Shown here piece by piece: positions 23,101 to 30,598 of a stretch of 30,827 bases of DNA. Made by a program: the position numbers and the translations under genes. The notes under the pieces are model-generated. The model made no database searches and was not told the DNA's origin. It worked only from the letters and a program-made list of their open reading frames with translations. The stretch's first letter is position 1. Each line of letters starts with the position of its first letter. Where the stretch lies: contig KE605565.1 in assembly GCA_000444245.1 (NCBI GenBank), forward strand, positions 4,219 through 35,045, given 5' to 3'. The stretch is from Botryllus schlosseri (taxonomy: Eukaryota > Chordata > Ascidiacea > Stolidobranchia > Styelidae).

Positions 23101-26100
23101 CTTTCTCATCGTCGACGGTGGAAACTGGATCGCTAGGTTCGGCAGTAGAGACAAGTTCTGAAAAATAACCCACGTTTAAACCAACACACCGAGATTTTAA
23201 CAACTAGACAATCAGACTAATTATAGCCTGACGGTGGTGATCTAATTCTAATCTAATTTGCAAAAAAATGTGTAGTTATCATTCTGATTGTAATCGAAAT
23301 TGTAAAAAATAGTGTTACCATAATTCTAATTTTAATCAAATTTGTAAAAAAACTGTTACTATAATTCGAATTCCATTCTAATTTGTAAAAAACTGTTGCT
23401 ATAATTCTAATTCTAATCGAAATTGTAAAAAGCTGTGTGGATATGATTCTAACTCGGATCCAATTTGTAAAAAAAGGCTTGCCATAATATTAGTGTGGCT
23501 ATCATTCTAATTCTAATAAAATTTGAAAAAGCAGTAAAATTAATTTTTTGTGCAACTATAGCCCCATCCTTACTATCTGTTAAAGCCACAAACCTTTCTC
23601 AGTCTCCTCTTCCGCTTTCACGCTCTTTTCCGTTTCCGTTTTCTCGTCGGCCTGCTCCGGCTTATCTTCCTCCTCTGGCTTGGCCCACCGTTGCACCACC
23701 GACAACACCTTGCTGTCTTCGATGACGTTCTTGTTTGTGATCGGCAGAATGCAGAGCGTCTCGATGATGTCCATTCGCAAGGTGGCCGCCTCGTCGCTGA
23801 CCTCGCAACTGACGTCCACCATCCAGCTCCAGATTATCGACAGGCCGTGGAATCGCAGAAATGTTCTGCCGAGGTAAAGTTTCACGTTATGTGACTTCAA
23901 ACAACGCTTGCCACGATTATTATTGGAATTATTCGTGCCCCCATTAGGTCATATTTGGTAATGTGAACCAATCGAACTGATTATGTTGTTAGGTTGCCTA
24001 CAAAAACGCTACACACCAAATTTTGGCTCGTTCCAACCCTGGTGAACGTACAGGAGTTTGAAAATTTTGAAATTATTACAAAAAAACTTCAAATTTTTTT
24101 CAAATTATTACTGTCAACCCCATGGAATTGTTGAGTTGTCCACAAAAACTACGCGAAACAAATTTGACGCGATTCCAACCCGTAGAATCAAAGTTATTAG
24201 AGTTTTTCATTCATAATTCTGGCCATTTCCAAAATTTTCAACGGCAGTAGCTTCACTTCTACCGGTTGGAAGTTAGCAAAAATTGGTAAGCCTTGTTCTC
24301 TCAGACCACTTATCAATTGCACGGGGTTGACAGTGAATTTTGAAAAATATCATTTTTCGTTAATAAATTCAAAAAATTCCAACTCCAGTGCGTTCACATC
24401 TACCAGTTGTTATCGAGCCAAATTTGGTGCGCAGCCGATTTTTTTTAGGCAACCTAACAATTTAATCAGTGAATTCCCGGAATCAGGGAGAAGAAGTTAT
24501 TTTTCAACAACCCTAACGTGTACACTGCATCAGGAATATCAAGAGAGGTTTGCACAAGACTTACTTGAGTCTGGTCTGACAAGTCGTGGCTTCGAGCACC
24601 CGGAGGCACATCGACCTTTGCGCGTGGGTGTCGCAACGCACCATCAGACGCGACAGCGTCAAAACGTCTTTTGTCGACTGCAAGCCGCTTTTCAATTTCA
24701 AGATGTCTTTCTCCATCTGAAAGAAAATTACAAAAAACTATTAAGCTCGGCATAATCGAATACCTGAACAGAGGTTGTCGGCTATGTTTTGTCTACGCGC
24801 AATCCTTAATCATGTGGCCGTGTTTGTATCCTTCTACCTGATAATGTTTAGTTTTCTGGGCAAAACTTGGCCTAGAATACTTGCTTTTTTTGCCTATTGG
24901 AATAAACTTGGTAGTTTAAAATCCAAACAATTAGAGAAGGGGTCTCAAACCACGAGATCATTTTGTGTAGCCCCCCATTCGAAAGCAAGTGCCAATCTAA
25001 TAGGATGAACCTGTTTGTGTGAAGAATAATTAATGTTCGAGACGACAGATTTTGCGTTGTTGGGAGAGGCCGTTCACACTTTCGTTTTGGTGCCTTGAAG
25101 TCGACTTTTATCAAAATACGACAACCAAGTCTATGCGTACAGAAGGAGTCTGTGTGCCATCTGAAAAGAGTACTCAAAATTTCATGCCGGTGACCAGGGG
25201 CGTAGCCAGCCGAGTTAAAAAGGGGGTAGAACTGAATAAAGGGGGCAGAATGAGCCTCTATGCGTCATACCTTTAGCGNTAGCGACTTCTGTATTCCGTA
25301 CGCNTTTGAAAGCGTAACTAATTGGCGGATCTAATNACTGAAAGCGANTTAGCAATCAACANCTTNCACGGGGATCATGTTACNATGCGCACNCGCTCAT
25401 CCNGTGACAGTGCNGGAGATCTTATTTGNATTCAAATAAGTAATCGACCTTGAAACAATACCAGAACAACATTTCACGACGAACAATCTATACAGCGCAG
25501 AATCTGTTATATCTTCATGAATTTTGACATGATTCAATTCGCGTGTAAGAGTAACGTCTTCCCGGCGTTTTAATTCCATTCATTTCGAACATGGCGCATA
25601 TACTAATTGTACCGGCGTGTGAATAATGACTTATTCGCAAAGCGAGGGAATCTCAAACAAGTTTCGGCGCGGCTATTGAAGGCTGAATGCGTCCCGGTGG
25701 GACACCGATCACGAAAGGCATAATCTAGTATGACGTATACATGGTCATTGAGGTCAAGACAATGCACATTGCATACAACAATGGCGTCAGAAATAAAATG
25801 CGAATCGAATGTATTGGGTCTTCACGCTGTTTTGGGGAACAGGCTTGAGTTCGGCAAAGCACGAATCAGATGCGATTGCTTTAAAACATGATTTCATTCA
25901 GTTATAAGTTGTTATTTTCATGTTATTAATGTTCGTTATCGTTTACAATGAACTGTTGATGAGAAAACAACGCGTGAACGANGCGACAAATGTTATTATT
26001 GCTCGACGACTGCATTCANAATAAAGGGATTAAGCTGATNGCTNACCCTCGCCNAGNGAAAAATGTAACAATGCCCNTTTCACGCTTGCATAGACGCGCT

Positions 26101-29100
26101 TCCNTAGACGAGAGATCGACGAGAAAAAGGCATGTAATCAGCGTCGGCNATCGGCGTCGCGCGNAGCAAATTGNAATTAGGCGATANCNTGAAGAAATGT
26201 TGTTATAGCAGTAGCGTTNANTTGGGATTTTCGGGATAGAATCGAGCCTGGAAGGGGGTAGAACGTTCTTCAATTCTACCCCCCTGNCTACGCCCTGCCG
26301 GTGACGTCATATTTGGTGACACGATTGTTGATAGACAACGTTCTTTCCAATTCTTTACTAGTTGATGACCATTACCCCTCACGAGTGTCAGTCGAAAATA
26401 TTCAATTCACAATTCAAACATAATGCTATTCAAATATGTGATTTTTTTCATGCCAGACGGCAATTGCTACACAGTGGGCAGATCTGCTTCATTCGAAAGC
26501 CGCATATAGAAAATCGTAGACTTAAAAGAACCACAACACAAAAACTCAAAGCTACGAATTTATTCCGTTACAATGAAAAGTAGGCTATCGACTGAACTTC
26601 ATTATTGTGTGGTGCGTCTGCACTTGGGCCGCAATGTGTTTGAAATCAGGATGACATGACATCAAAGTAGTGCATAGCAGTTCCTTCAAGTTCACCAGTA
26701 CATATGTCGTTGGGCAAATCGTGAAAAAGTCTTGGTGTCTGGTTTCGTAATGACGATTCCAGTTATAAACTTTGTAATTCTTGAGCGAATCTTGACAGAT
26801 GGGGCACATTGGCTTAACTCCATTATCACTGAATGCAAACTGTTCCTTCCATTATATTTTAAAAGTTCTATTTTCCTATTCGCACTTTTTTCTTGCAATC
26901 ATTGCTGAAAGCCAGTTTTGGGCTATAAATACTCATGCTCGAGCATAGTACCTGTACACAATGTGAAACTCAATTTTTCGGCAAAAAATGACAAACCCTG
27001 ACAAATCTCACGCACCGTATCGTCACGAAACAACGAGATCTTCTTCTTCTTCTGCGTCTTTTCCGGCGAGTCCTCGCTTTCGGCAAAGGTCTCCGTGGAA
27101 AGCAGCCGCGAATACTTGGACTCGTCCTCCTCGTTCTCGTCTGGCGCCTTGCCGAGATATCCGCGACACTTCGCGGCGCCGCAGAAACACTTTTGCGCGA
27201 TTTTACTGCGACAAAAACAGTCTCGCTTAACGTAACATGCTGGTAACAGAGCGTGGTTGCAGTTAGCGGCAAGTATAGTAATTTCCCATCATAACTCCTC
27301 ACAAGCGACATGGGAATGTCTGTGCTTCGAATTGAAAATGCTGTTGCAACCACACATCAATTATTTTCAAGAAAATGTAGACAAATTTGAGATGTGAACT
27401 AATTTTGATTTTTCCCAATAATTTTCTTATCAATACTATATATTTCAATCGATTACTTCCAATTTTCTACCCAAGTCAGCGGGGCATGTGTTAATTGATG
27501 ATTTGGTTGCATTTTGGTCAAGACTACTGCTCTATTTCAAATTGTTTCAAGAAACTATGGACTAATAATTCTGCGCGGACAAAACTTCATTTTTTCCAAA
27601 TATTTTCCCGTCAAAACTTCTTTGAACCCGACACTGCAATGCCAAAGGTAATATTCTAATTGAGTACTTTCAATTTTAATACCCAGGTTACCGCGCCAAG
27701 TGTTACTTGGTAATTTGGTTGTAGTTTTGGCAAAGCCTGCTACTGTATTTGAAAGTTTTTCTAAAAAATATGGACATGTATTTATTTTTTTCAGATTTCT
27801 GCAGCCTGCCAGCGTAATTCCATCATATCACGAATTCTAGGATCAGTAACTATTTGTTCAAGTCCTTAGCAACGCCTACGACCATATTTCCAGTTTTTTC
27901 AAGAAAATATGGACAAATATTCATTTATCCAGTTGATTTGTGCAGTCTGCATGCGTAATTCCATCAATGCAAAAATTCAGGATCCACAGACGTAGCTATT
28001 CATTCAATTCTATGTTTCAAATTTTTTCAAGAAAATATGCACAACACTGAACAATACTTCAATAGAAAAAATTTGACAAATAATTACAGAGGTATTGTCG
28101 CACTTACCCATATCTCTCAAATTGGTAATCAAACGTAATTTCGTCGCCCTTTTTAATCGGTTTCACGGTAAAAAATCCAACACGCAATCTCCCGTTCACC
28201 GTCCATTTCTGCGTCTCCGCGTTCGGGTCGCAACTGTGATTTATAAACCGTGACGCGTTGCCCTTGTAAGTGGCGTCGATCACCTGCAAACGGAACAGTC
28301 TCACACTAAAACATATGTTATTCGCAATACATACGGTATATTCCTGACTTGGACAAACGGGGCATTGAGCATTAGTCTTCTTTCATAAGCTAATTCATTA
28401 TCATCATTCAAAATTGTCATGATTTCAGCAAGCTGAGATATTGAGATAAGACAACCGTCAAAAACTTGGTGAAGTTTGTTATACAATAACTCCCCTCAAG
28501 TGCATTCATACCTCTTCATAGCCATAACTGCCGTTGATATATCCATAGTGGCAAGTCGGAATTTTGCATTGCATCCGATTTTTTACTCAAATTTACATCC
28601 CTATGTGGATAACACGCACTTTTCATGCTCGACAGAACGGGAATCCTATTACCAGCGTGAGGCGTACAAGACTTCTAAATACTGAGTATTTACAATCAAA
28701 TACAAGGTCATAGCGTGTGGACTAGAGTAGTTAAAAAATATCTTTTCTCCTTCAAATTTTACTGGCTATTCCATAAAATCGGCAGGATTTGAATAAAATA
28801 GTATTTACGGTGACCGATTCTTTGTTTATTTATTATAGTTGTGCTCACCGTAAATACTATTTTACTCAAATCAAAATTTTTCGAAGGCAATAACTCCGCT
28901 TCCACTGGTTGGAATTGAACCAAATTTGGTGAGCATCGTTTCTATAGACAGCCTAACACTTTCATGGGGTGAACAGAAAATTTACAATTTTTTTATTATT
29001 TATTTTTATATAATAAATAGAAACTTTATTCTCCTGTAGCAAAGCGGTTACTGGCTGGAATTGAACCAAATTTTGTGTGTAGGCTTAAATTAGGTAACCT

Positions 29101-29660
29101 AACAATTTTATCAAGTAGCCAGTACGGTCTGAGAAAAAAAAGTCATTTTTTAAGAGCCCTAGTGCACAGGCATGGCAAATGTCTGTACAGAAAGCTTGGC
29201 TCGTTTTGCACTACACAGTTCAGTAGCATTTTCGGCGAAAACCAGAAATTAGCTTAGAATTAAAATGAGAGAATAGCAGCATTTCACAAGTTAGATTACA
29301 ATTAAAATTAGACCAAAGAAACATTTCGCAATTAGTTTACCGGCATTAACCCCCATAATTTAGTCTAATTAGGCAGCTACAATTATCTAGTTGTCCAAGC
29401 CTGTACCAATGCCACAACTAACTGTAAATAGAACAGGAAACCGCCATACCTCGTCCTGAGACAAAGCCATGAAGTAAAAATGGGCGTGGTTGCTTTTCGA
29501 ATATTCCAGCGACCGCCTGGTAAACTCGCGTTGGTCCACGACCTCGCCGCAATACTCCATGACAAGCTCGCCGGGCACGATATCGGCGGCGGCCCGAATT
29601 CCCCATCCCTTGTAGTGAGTTTTGAAGACTTCGGTAGGGGCGTAATTGCGCGTCTGAAAC
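14026..29660 (-). CDS. SETD2: SETD2-type histone H3K36 methyltransferase, 3' portion (16 exons; 5' end outside window)
   Basis: Nuclear enzyme that, in the known family, trimethylates lysine 36 of histone H3 during transcription elongation. The exons (each listed separately) give about 929 residues: SET domain (about 1-128), post-SET Cys cluster (about 135-145), SETD2-specific helical region (about 195-320), acidic linker, conserved KLLESWKDLKEIYRIPK segment, Ser/Arg-rich linker, coiled coil, Gln/Met-rich linker, WW domain (about 773-807) and SRI domain (about 840-929). The WW plus SRI order separates SETD2 from the related NSD and ASH1 families. From SET to stop, human SETD2 has roughly 1,000 residues, so the length fits. 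The AWS domain and long N-terminus must lie right of 30827. Splice phases agree at every junction except exon 9/10. The symbol follows the vertebrate orthologue. Confidence 0.96.
14530..14665 (+). mobile_element. Family D retroposon-like 3' end in SETD2 intron 15
   Basis: Shorter copy: cttttacttttcattcagca, ggctactccaagtcgtttcg, tattgaaatgatgaaattg. It stops exactly where the TTAA-flanked family E element begins, so E probably inserted into or beside its tail. Confidence 0.35.
14670..15188. mobile_element. Family E fold-back MITE, 519 bp, TTAA target, in SETD2 intron 15
   Basis: Ends AGGGGCACTGCA...TGCAGTGCCCCT, flanked on both sides by TTAA (14666-14669, 15189-15192). The arms are inverted repeats of about 210 bp sharing GATGTGGTCTCAAATTG, CAGCCGTTTTCTTCAGAACG and CGCTCCAGCAGTCA. 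TTAA targets are typical of piggyBac-type elements; the superfamily call is inference. Confidence 0.85.
15282..15443 (-). CDS. SETD2: SETD2 exon 15 in window: SRI domain, first part
   Basis: 162 bp, 54 codons, phase 0 both ends. KMSQFVVQCLSSFRKPDRKV and GRITSTEDFKHLARK match human EMSQFIVQCLNPYRKPDCKV and GRITTTEDFKHLARK. The residues that bind the Ser2/Ser5-phosphorylated RNA polymerase II tail in human SETD2 (Phe and Lys of DFK, Arg of LARK) are kept. Confidence 0.97.
15539..15623 (-). CDS. SETD2: SETD2 exon 14 in window: end of WW domain
   Basis: 85 bp: one base closes the Arg codon, then ETQWDPPKW (human QTQWDPPTW) supplies the second Trp and Pro of the WW domain. A short polar linker follows. 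Phase 0 out, donor GTAGGGAC, followed by a 95-bp intron. Confidence 0.94.
15653..16418. mobile_element. Inverted-repeat element in SETD2 intron 13
   Basis: Imperfect terminal inverted repeats of about 60 bp: left 15653-15725 (atcggtcggtg; cacaattttttggtgactcg; ttgactcgagtc) and right 16358-16418, complementary (ggactcaagttgagtcga; aattgtgactcgag; ccgaccgagct). The interior is noncoding. No clear target duplication. A related ttttgactcgagtctagtca remnant lies at 21423. Confidence 0.5.
16518..16708 (-). CDS. SETD2: SETD2 exon 13 in window: lysine-rich linker and first part of WW domain
   Basis: 191 bp, phase 0 in and phase 2 out. A highly charged stretch is followed by QLPPNWKTAKDPDGRVYYYH and NITR. 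This is the first Trp and the Tyr triplet of the WW domain, near-identical to human VLPPNWKTARDPEGKIYYYHVITR. The splice interrupts the domain before its second Trp. Confidence 0.95.
16815..17020 (-). repeat. Family B satellite units, inverted, in SETD2 intron 12
   Basis: Units reading aactagaactagaattataa and ttttcaaattagattggaat, with the junction gattactgaatttgtggaaa. The module is absent. It fills most of a 355-bp intron. Confidence 0.55.
17064..17237 (-). CDS. SETD2: SETD2 exon 12 in window: Pro/Gln/Met linker
   Basis: 174 bp, 58 codons, phase 0 both ends, donor GTAAAG. The protein is rich in Pro, Gln, Met and Val, with NVTILGTQNGQAIVMLSAEQ. The acceptor region reads TTTCAGCAGCAA, a NAGNAG tandem acceptor, so one Gln codon may be alternatively included. 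Confidence 0.86.
17307..17399 (-). CDS. SETD2: SETD2 exon 11 in window: Gln/Tyr-rich linker
   Basis: 93 bp, 31 codons, phase 0 both ends. DVVTQQVYQDAYGYNTIDMQ resembles the Gln/Tyr-rich YSQTTPPIVQSYAQPSLQYIQ stretch of human SETD2 in composition and position. Acceptor CATATTACAG; the donor opens a 69-bp intron, the smallest in the gene. Confidence 0.85.
17760..17905 (+). repeat. Family G dispersed repeat in SETD2 intron 10
   Basis: Same order of blocks as 1000-1145: aatattttcggttgatactc, gccaggggcaatcatc, cagtcgtatcaacaaatacg, acgtcacagattcacggg. Noncoding. Confidence 0.5.
18326..18611 (-). CDS. SETD2: SETD2 exon 10 in window: Met/Gln-rich linker with MMDQ repeats
   Basis: 286 bp: one base plus 95 codons, donor GTACGC. 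The protein is Gln/Met/Val-rich, like the low-charge region of human SETD2 upstream of the WW domain. It contains three tandem MMDQ(S/G) repeats encoded by a 15-bp DNA repeat (about 18533-18577). The acceptor is CCGTTGCAG. Confidence 0.88.
18677..18735 (+). mobile_element. Solo end of a family F-like hAT element
   Basis: CAGGTGCGTAGCCAGCC followed by a purine-rich gggagggggg tract mirrors the left end of the element at 25195. No partner end is found, so it is a remnant in SETD2 intron 9. Confidence 0.45.
18904..19651 (-). repeat. 51-bp minisatellite split by the family A MITE
   Basis: On the minus strand about 2.6 units of 51 bp read GC(A/G)ATTGGTCAGGCC, ATCGTGCGCACCAGGC and so on. Two lie at 19651-19550 and a partial one at 18943-18904. 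The MITE at 18944-19549 landed at a unit border. Confidence 0.55.
18944..19549. mobile_element. Family A MITE, best-preserved copy (606 bp, perfect 8-bp TSD), in SETD2 intron 9
   Basis: Begins TAGGGCTCTTCAAAAATGAC and ends with its exact complement. Perfect target duplication ATGTACAA at 18936-18943 and 19550-19557. The arms are nearly identical inverted repeats of roughly 250 bp. An 8-bp duplication, TAGGG-type ends and T/TA/A positions in the duplication fit the hAT superfamily. It has no coding capacity. Confidence 0.92.
20083..20249 (-). CDS. SETD2: SETD2 exon 9 in window: charged coiled coil
   Basis: 167 bp. SREEHRRRFEKDVEKKELEK and the following KRKMEEMEADM align with the human coiled coil that begins STEERRKLFEQEVAQREAQ. 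Read to donor GTATCAGC it ends in phase 0, but the next recognised exon needs two carried bases. Either a short exon is missed in the 1.47-kb gap, or another splice site is used at the 3' end. Confidence 0.86.
20590..21135 (+). mobile_element. Family C hAT fossil, second copy, in SETD2 intron 8
   Basis: Homologous to 1999-2510 over most of its length (ggttgacatggtgttacgct; gcgatacggtgtgtcaccag; gtaaggacagacagttccaa). The transposase block is more decayed than in the first copy. Same orientation as copy 1. Confidence 0.62.
21455..21557. mobile_element. Family A MITE remnant (right end) beside SETD2 exon 8
   Basis: ttctaggcaatctatcaatt and gtgaatccccgaaatcccgg match the right end of the copy at 23946-24515 (ggcaacctaacaatttaatc, gtgaattcccggaatcaggg). 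It ends TTTTTTAACAACTCTA at 21557, 12 bases from the exon. Confidence 0.65.
21570..21847 (-). CDS. SETD2: SETD2 exon 8 in window: Ser/Arg/Glu-rich disordered linker
   Basis: 278 bp. It starts IPKRARPPSPGQDSNSR, is rich in Ser, Arg, Glu and Pro, and has a RRRRR run near the end. The donor GTGGGTAG at 21569 (phase 1) is preferred over the GT four bases further on because only it keeps frame with exon 9. A family A MITE remnant ends at 21557, only 12 bases into the intron. Confidence 0.88.
22020..22314 (+). mobile_element. Family C hAT 3' tail only, in SETD2 intron 7
   Basis: Shares the noncoding tail (tttttcatgcaaaaatttgt; cttcgtaagaacagacagtt; cattatatgtgaaatttac) and ends TTCGCCTTG, a variant of the CAGGGCGA terminus. 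No transposase sequence remains. Confidence 0.55.
22729..22847 (-). CDS. SETD2: SETD2 exon 7 in window: conserved LLESWKDLKEIY helix
   Basis: 119 bp, phase 0 in and phase 2 out. After an acidic start (KQSKEEEDKNSPD) it encodes AATKLLESWKDLKEIY, near-identical to human LATKLLDSWKDLKEVY. The reading continues across the splice as R-IPKRAR, matching human RIPKKSQ. The donor is GTTCGCG, weaker than its neighbours. Confidence 0.93.
22995..23061. mobile_element. Degenerate hAT-like end in SETD2 intron 6
   Basis: Ends AAGAACCCCTG at 23061, the complement of CAGGGGTTCTT, 16 bases from exon 6. A related CCAGGGGTTTGCTGAGCC lies near 29759-29776. Short and decayed. Confidence 0.3.
23078..23157 (-). CDS. 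SETD2: SETD2 exon 6 in window: short acidic linker exon
   Basis: 80 bp: two bases finish a Glu codon, then 26 codons (LVSTAEPSDPVSTVDDEKV...). No motif is recognised. It is supported by a TTTTTCAG acceptor, a GTATGAA donor and exact phase agreement on both sides. It corresponds to the long, poorly conserved acidic linker of the family, which is much shorter here than in vertebrates. Confidence 0.82.
23236..23545 (+). repeat. Family B satellite array filling SETD2 intron 5
   Basis: Seven or so degenerate units of about 41 bp (aattctaattctaatcgaaa, ttgtaaaaaactgttgctat). They occupy nearly three quarters of the 436-bp intron. Confidence 0.65.
23594..23865 (-). CDS. SETD2: SETD2 exon 5 in window: SETD2-specific helical domain and acidic tail
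   Basis: 272 bp. FLRFHGLSIIWSWMVDV and TKNMLEESKV-like NKNVIEDSKVLSVVQRW align with human FLERHGLSLLWIWMAEL and TKNMLEESKVLPIIQRW. It ends with a Glu/Lys-rich low-complexity tail (KPEEEDKPEQADEKTE). Phase 1 out, donor GTTTGTGG. Confidence 0.93.
23946..24515. mobile_element. Family A MITE, older diverged copy in SETD2 intron 4
   Basis: The right end TTATTTTTCAACAACCCTA is clear; the left end near 23946 is degenerate. Both arms keep the paired modules (gttaggttgcctacaaaaac; ggcaacctaacaatttaatc). No convincing target duplication. About 570 bp. Confidence 0.72.
24565..24716 (-). CDS. SETD2: SETD2 exon 4 in window: SETD2-specific helical domain, first part
   Basis: 152 bp after a TTTTCTTTCAG acceptor, phase 0 in and phase 2 out (GTAAGT donor). 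It contains LTLSRLMVRCDTHAQRSMCL, which aligns with human LSLSRLMVRIETLEQKLTCL just after the post-SET region. The following split codon gives Lys. Confidence 0.93.
25195..26297. mobile_element. Family F hAT-type nonautonomous element, 1.1 kb, recent insertion in SETD2 intron 3
   Basis: Termini CAGGGGCGTAGCCAGC (from 25196) and CTACGCCCTG (to 26297) are hAT-like, and a perfect 8-bp duplication CCGGTGAC flanks it (25187-25194, 26298-26305). No transposase frame is found. All of the roughly 27 ambiguous bases in the window lie inside it. It sits in a family G repeat. Confidence 0.88.
26298..26415 (-). repeat. Family G dispersed repeat, inverted, interrupted by the family F hAT
   Basis: Reverse of the family G order (gtcatatttggtgacacgat, tctttccaattctttactag, gagtgtcagtcgaaaatatt). 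The copy's other part (ttcatgccggtgac) is 25181-25194, left of the hAT. Related diverged pieces lie at 17440-17530 and 22350-22455. Confidence 0.5.
27016..27205 (-). CDS. SETD2: SETD2 exon 3 in window: post-SET domain and acidic/lysine linker
   Basis: 190 bp. The first base closes the Gly codon from the previous exon, then 63 codons follow. The sequence KCFCGAAKCRGYLG is the zinc-binding post-SET motif (C-x-C-x4-C). An acidic stretch (DENEEDES) and a basic run (KTQKKKK) follow. Donor GTGCGTGAG. Exon GC is clearly higher than in the flanking introns. Confidence 0.94.
27355..28045. repeat. Degenerate long-period tandem array filling SETD2 intron 2
   Basis: The motif tttcaagaaaatatggacaa recurs near 27365, 27543, 27757, 27895 and 28024 with intervening similar blocks (gatttggttgcattttggtc / aatttggttgtagttttggc; ctgcatgcgtaattccatca / ctgccagcgtaattccatca). 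Periods vary (129-214 bp), so it is an old, rearranged array. Confidence 0.55.
28108..28283 (-). CDS. SETD2: SETD2 exon 2 in window: catalytic half of SET domain
   Basis: 176 bp, starting at codon phase 0 with VIDATYKGN and ending two bases into a Gly codon (donor GTAAGTG). It holds the SET signature RFINHSCDPN and the catalytic Tyr segment FDYQFERYG. The Arg of GNASRF matches the human SETD2 Arg1625 position, needed for activity, so the enzyme looks catalytically intact. Confidence 0.96.
28723..29161. mobile_element. Family A MITE with deleted left arm in SETD2 intron 1
   Basis: The right arm is full and very like the copy at 18944. The left arm jumps from TAGAGTAGTTAAAAAATATC directly to the central gaataaaatagtatttacgg, so most of it is missing. 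439 bp. The flanks GTGTGGAC/GTGCACAG match only weakly. Confidence 0.8.
29165..29405 (-). repeat. Family B composite repeat, inverted, in SETD2 intron 1
   Basis: Contains the unique module (ggcaaatgtctgtacagaaa, gctcgttttgcactacacag) and then satellite units (attagcttagaattaaaatg). It abuts the right end of the family A MITE at 29161. Confidence 0.6.
29450..29660 (-). CDS. SETD2: SETD2 exon 1 in window: first half of SET domain
   Basis: 211 bp. The acceptor AG is at 29662-29661; one base completes an Arg codon, then 70 codons follow, and the donor GT is at 29449. The peptide begins FQTRNYAPTEV and contains the GWG motif and ELVMEYCGEVVDQ, the S-adenosylmethionine-binding and core strands of the SET fold. 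It ends in FYFMALSQDE, just where human SETD2 has YYFMALKNDE. The upstream AWS exons are not in this window. Confidence 0.95.
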
Positions 29661-29662
29661 CT

Positions 29663-30598
29663 AAGTCCGCAATGCGTCAATTATTAAAAGTGAACGACAA
29701 AAAGGGACTGATGTGCAATCGGAATATATATTCTCAAAATTGATACAAATGGAACGAACCCCAGGGGTTTGCTGAGCCAATCATAGGGGTTCGCTGTAGG
29801 CCCAGGCACATACAGCACAGGTCACACTGATTAGCTGCCATTATTCATGATTTGACTAAAGGAATGAGTAGGGCAAGTTTTTGTTGCAGTCAAATCCGAC
29901 GAAAGTTGCACTTATTTTTCAAAAAAGTTGCCGTTAAAAGTTCAAATCAGAAAGGTCCTCAAATTTAAACGACAGTGAAATATTCAAGCGATCTATTTAC
30001 ATATAGTGCCAAATATTTCCAGTAAAAAGTCAGATGTATGAAAAATCAAAAAAAATCTTGCAAAAATTTACATGAAAAATCGAAAAAAGTTGCATGAAAT
30101 ATCGATAAAGTTGAAAAAAAATTGTCTGAAAAAATAGAGAAAAGTTGCAAAAAGTTGCACTATAGGATTCCTCCGAACAGCTTAAAACACCATGCTGCAT
30201 AACTTCTGAGTATTTAGGAAGCTGCCGGAAGCTGTAAAAAAAGTTGCAAAAACTTGCCTTAGTAATGACCATGAGGTATGATTTTTTCGAGTATTGAAAT
30301 TACGCGCTCCTTTCCCACTAAGAGTTAATTTATCAACGAGAATTATGGTTTCGAAACTGTTTTCCGCCGTGGAAGGCTGTACACCTTGATTGGTTGTATC
30401 ATAGTGTCCTATATGGTGTCGACACAAGCAAATCTCACGCCTCAGTGAAATTGTATCACGTCACAATTTCCATTTGGCTGCAGGCAATTTGACGGTCATT
30501 TTTGACCGGCTTGCCGAGCATTAAATTTGGTAAAACGGGTATCAATCGAAAGCTGACTCTGCACTGATTACGACAATATAAATTTTATTCCGCTCGTG
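29663..30598. other. SETD2 intron sequence upstream of the first visible exon
   Basis: No AWS-like cysteine pattern on the minus strand. 29930-30260 is A-rich with many recurrences of aaaagttgca, a loose simple repeat. The rest is unremarkable. Confidence 0.45.

Noticed and set aside
23236-23545. CRISPR-like array
   Set aside because: The units are directly adjoining degenerate satellite repeats without unique spacers, in an animal intron.
25279-26287. Scattered N bases as an assembly gap
   Set aside because: They are single ambiguous calls confined to a repeat element with intact flanking duplications, not a gap.
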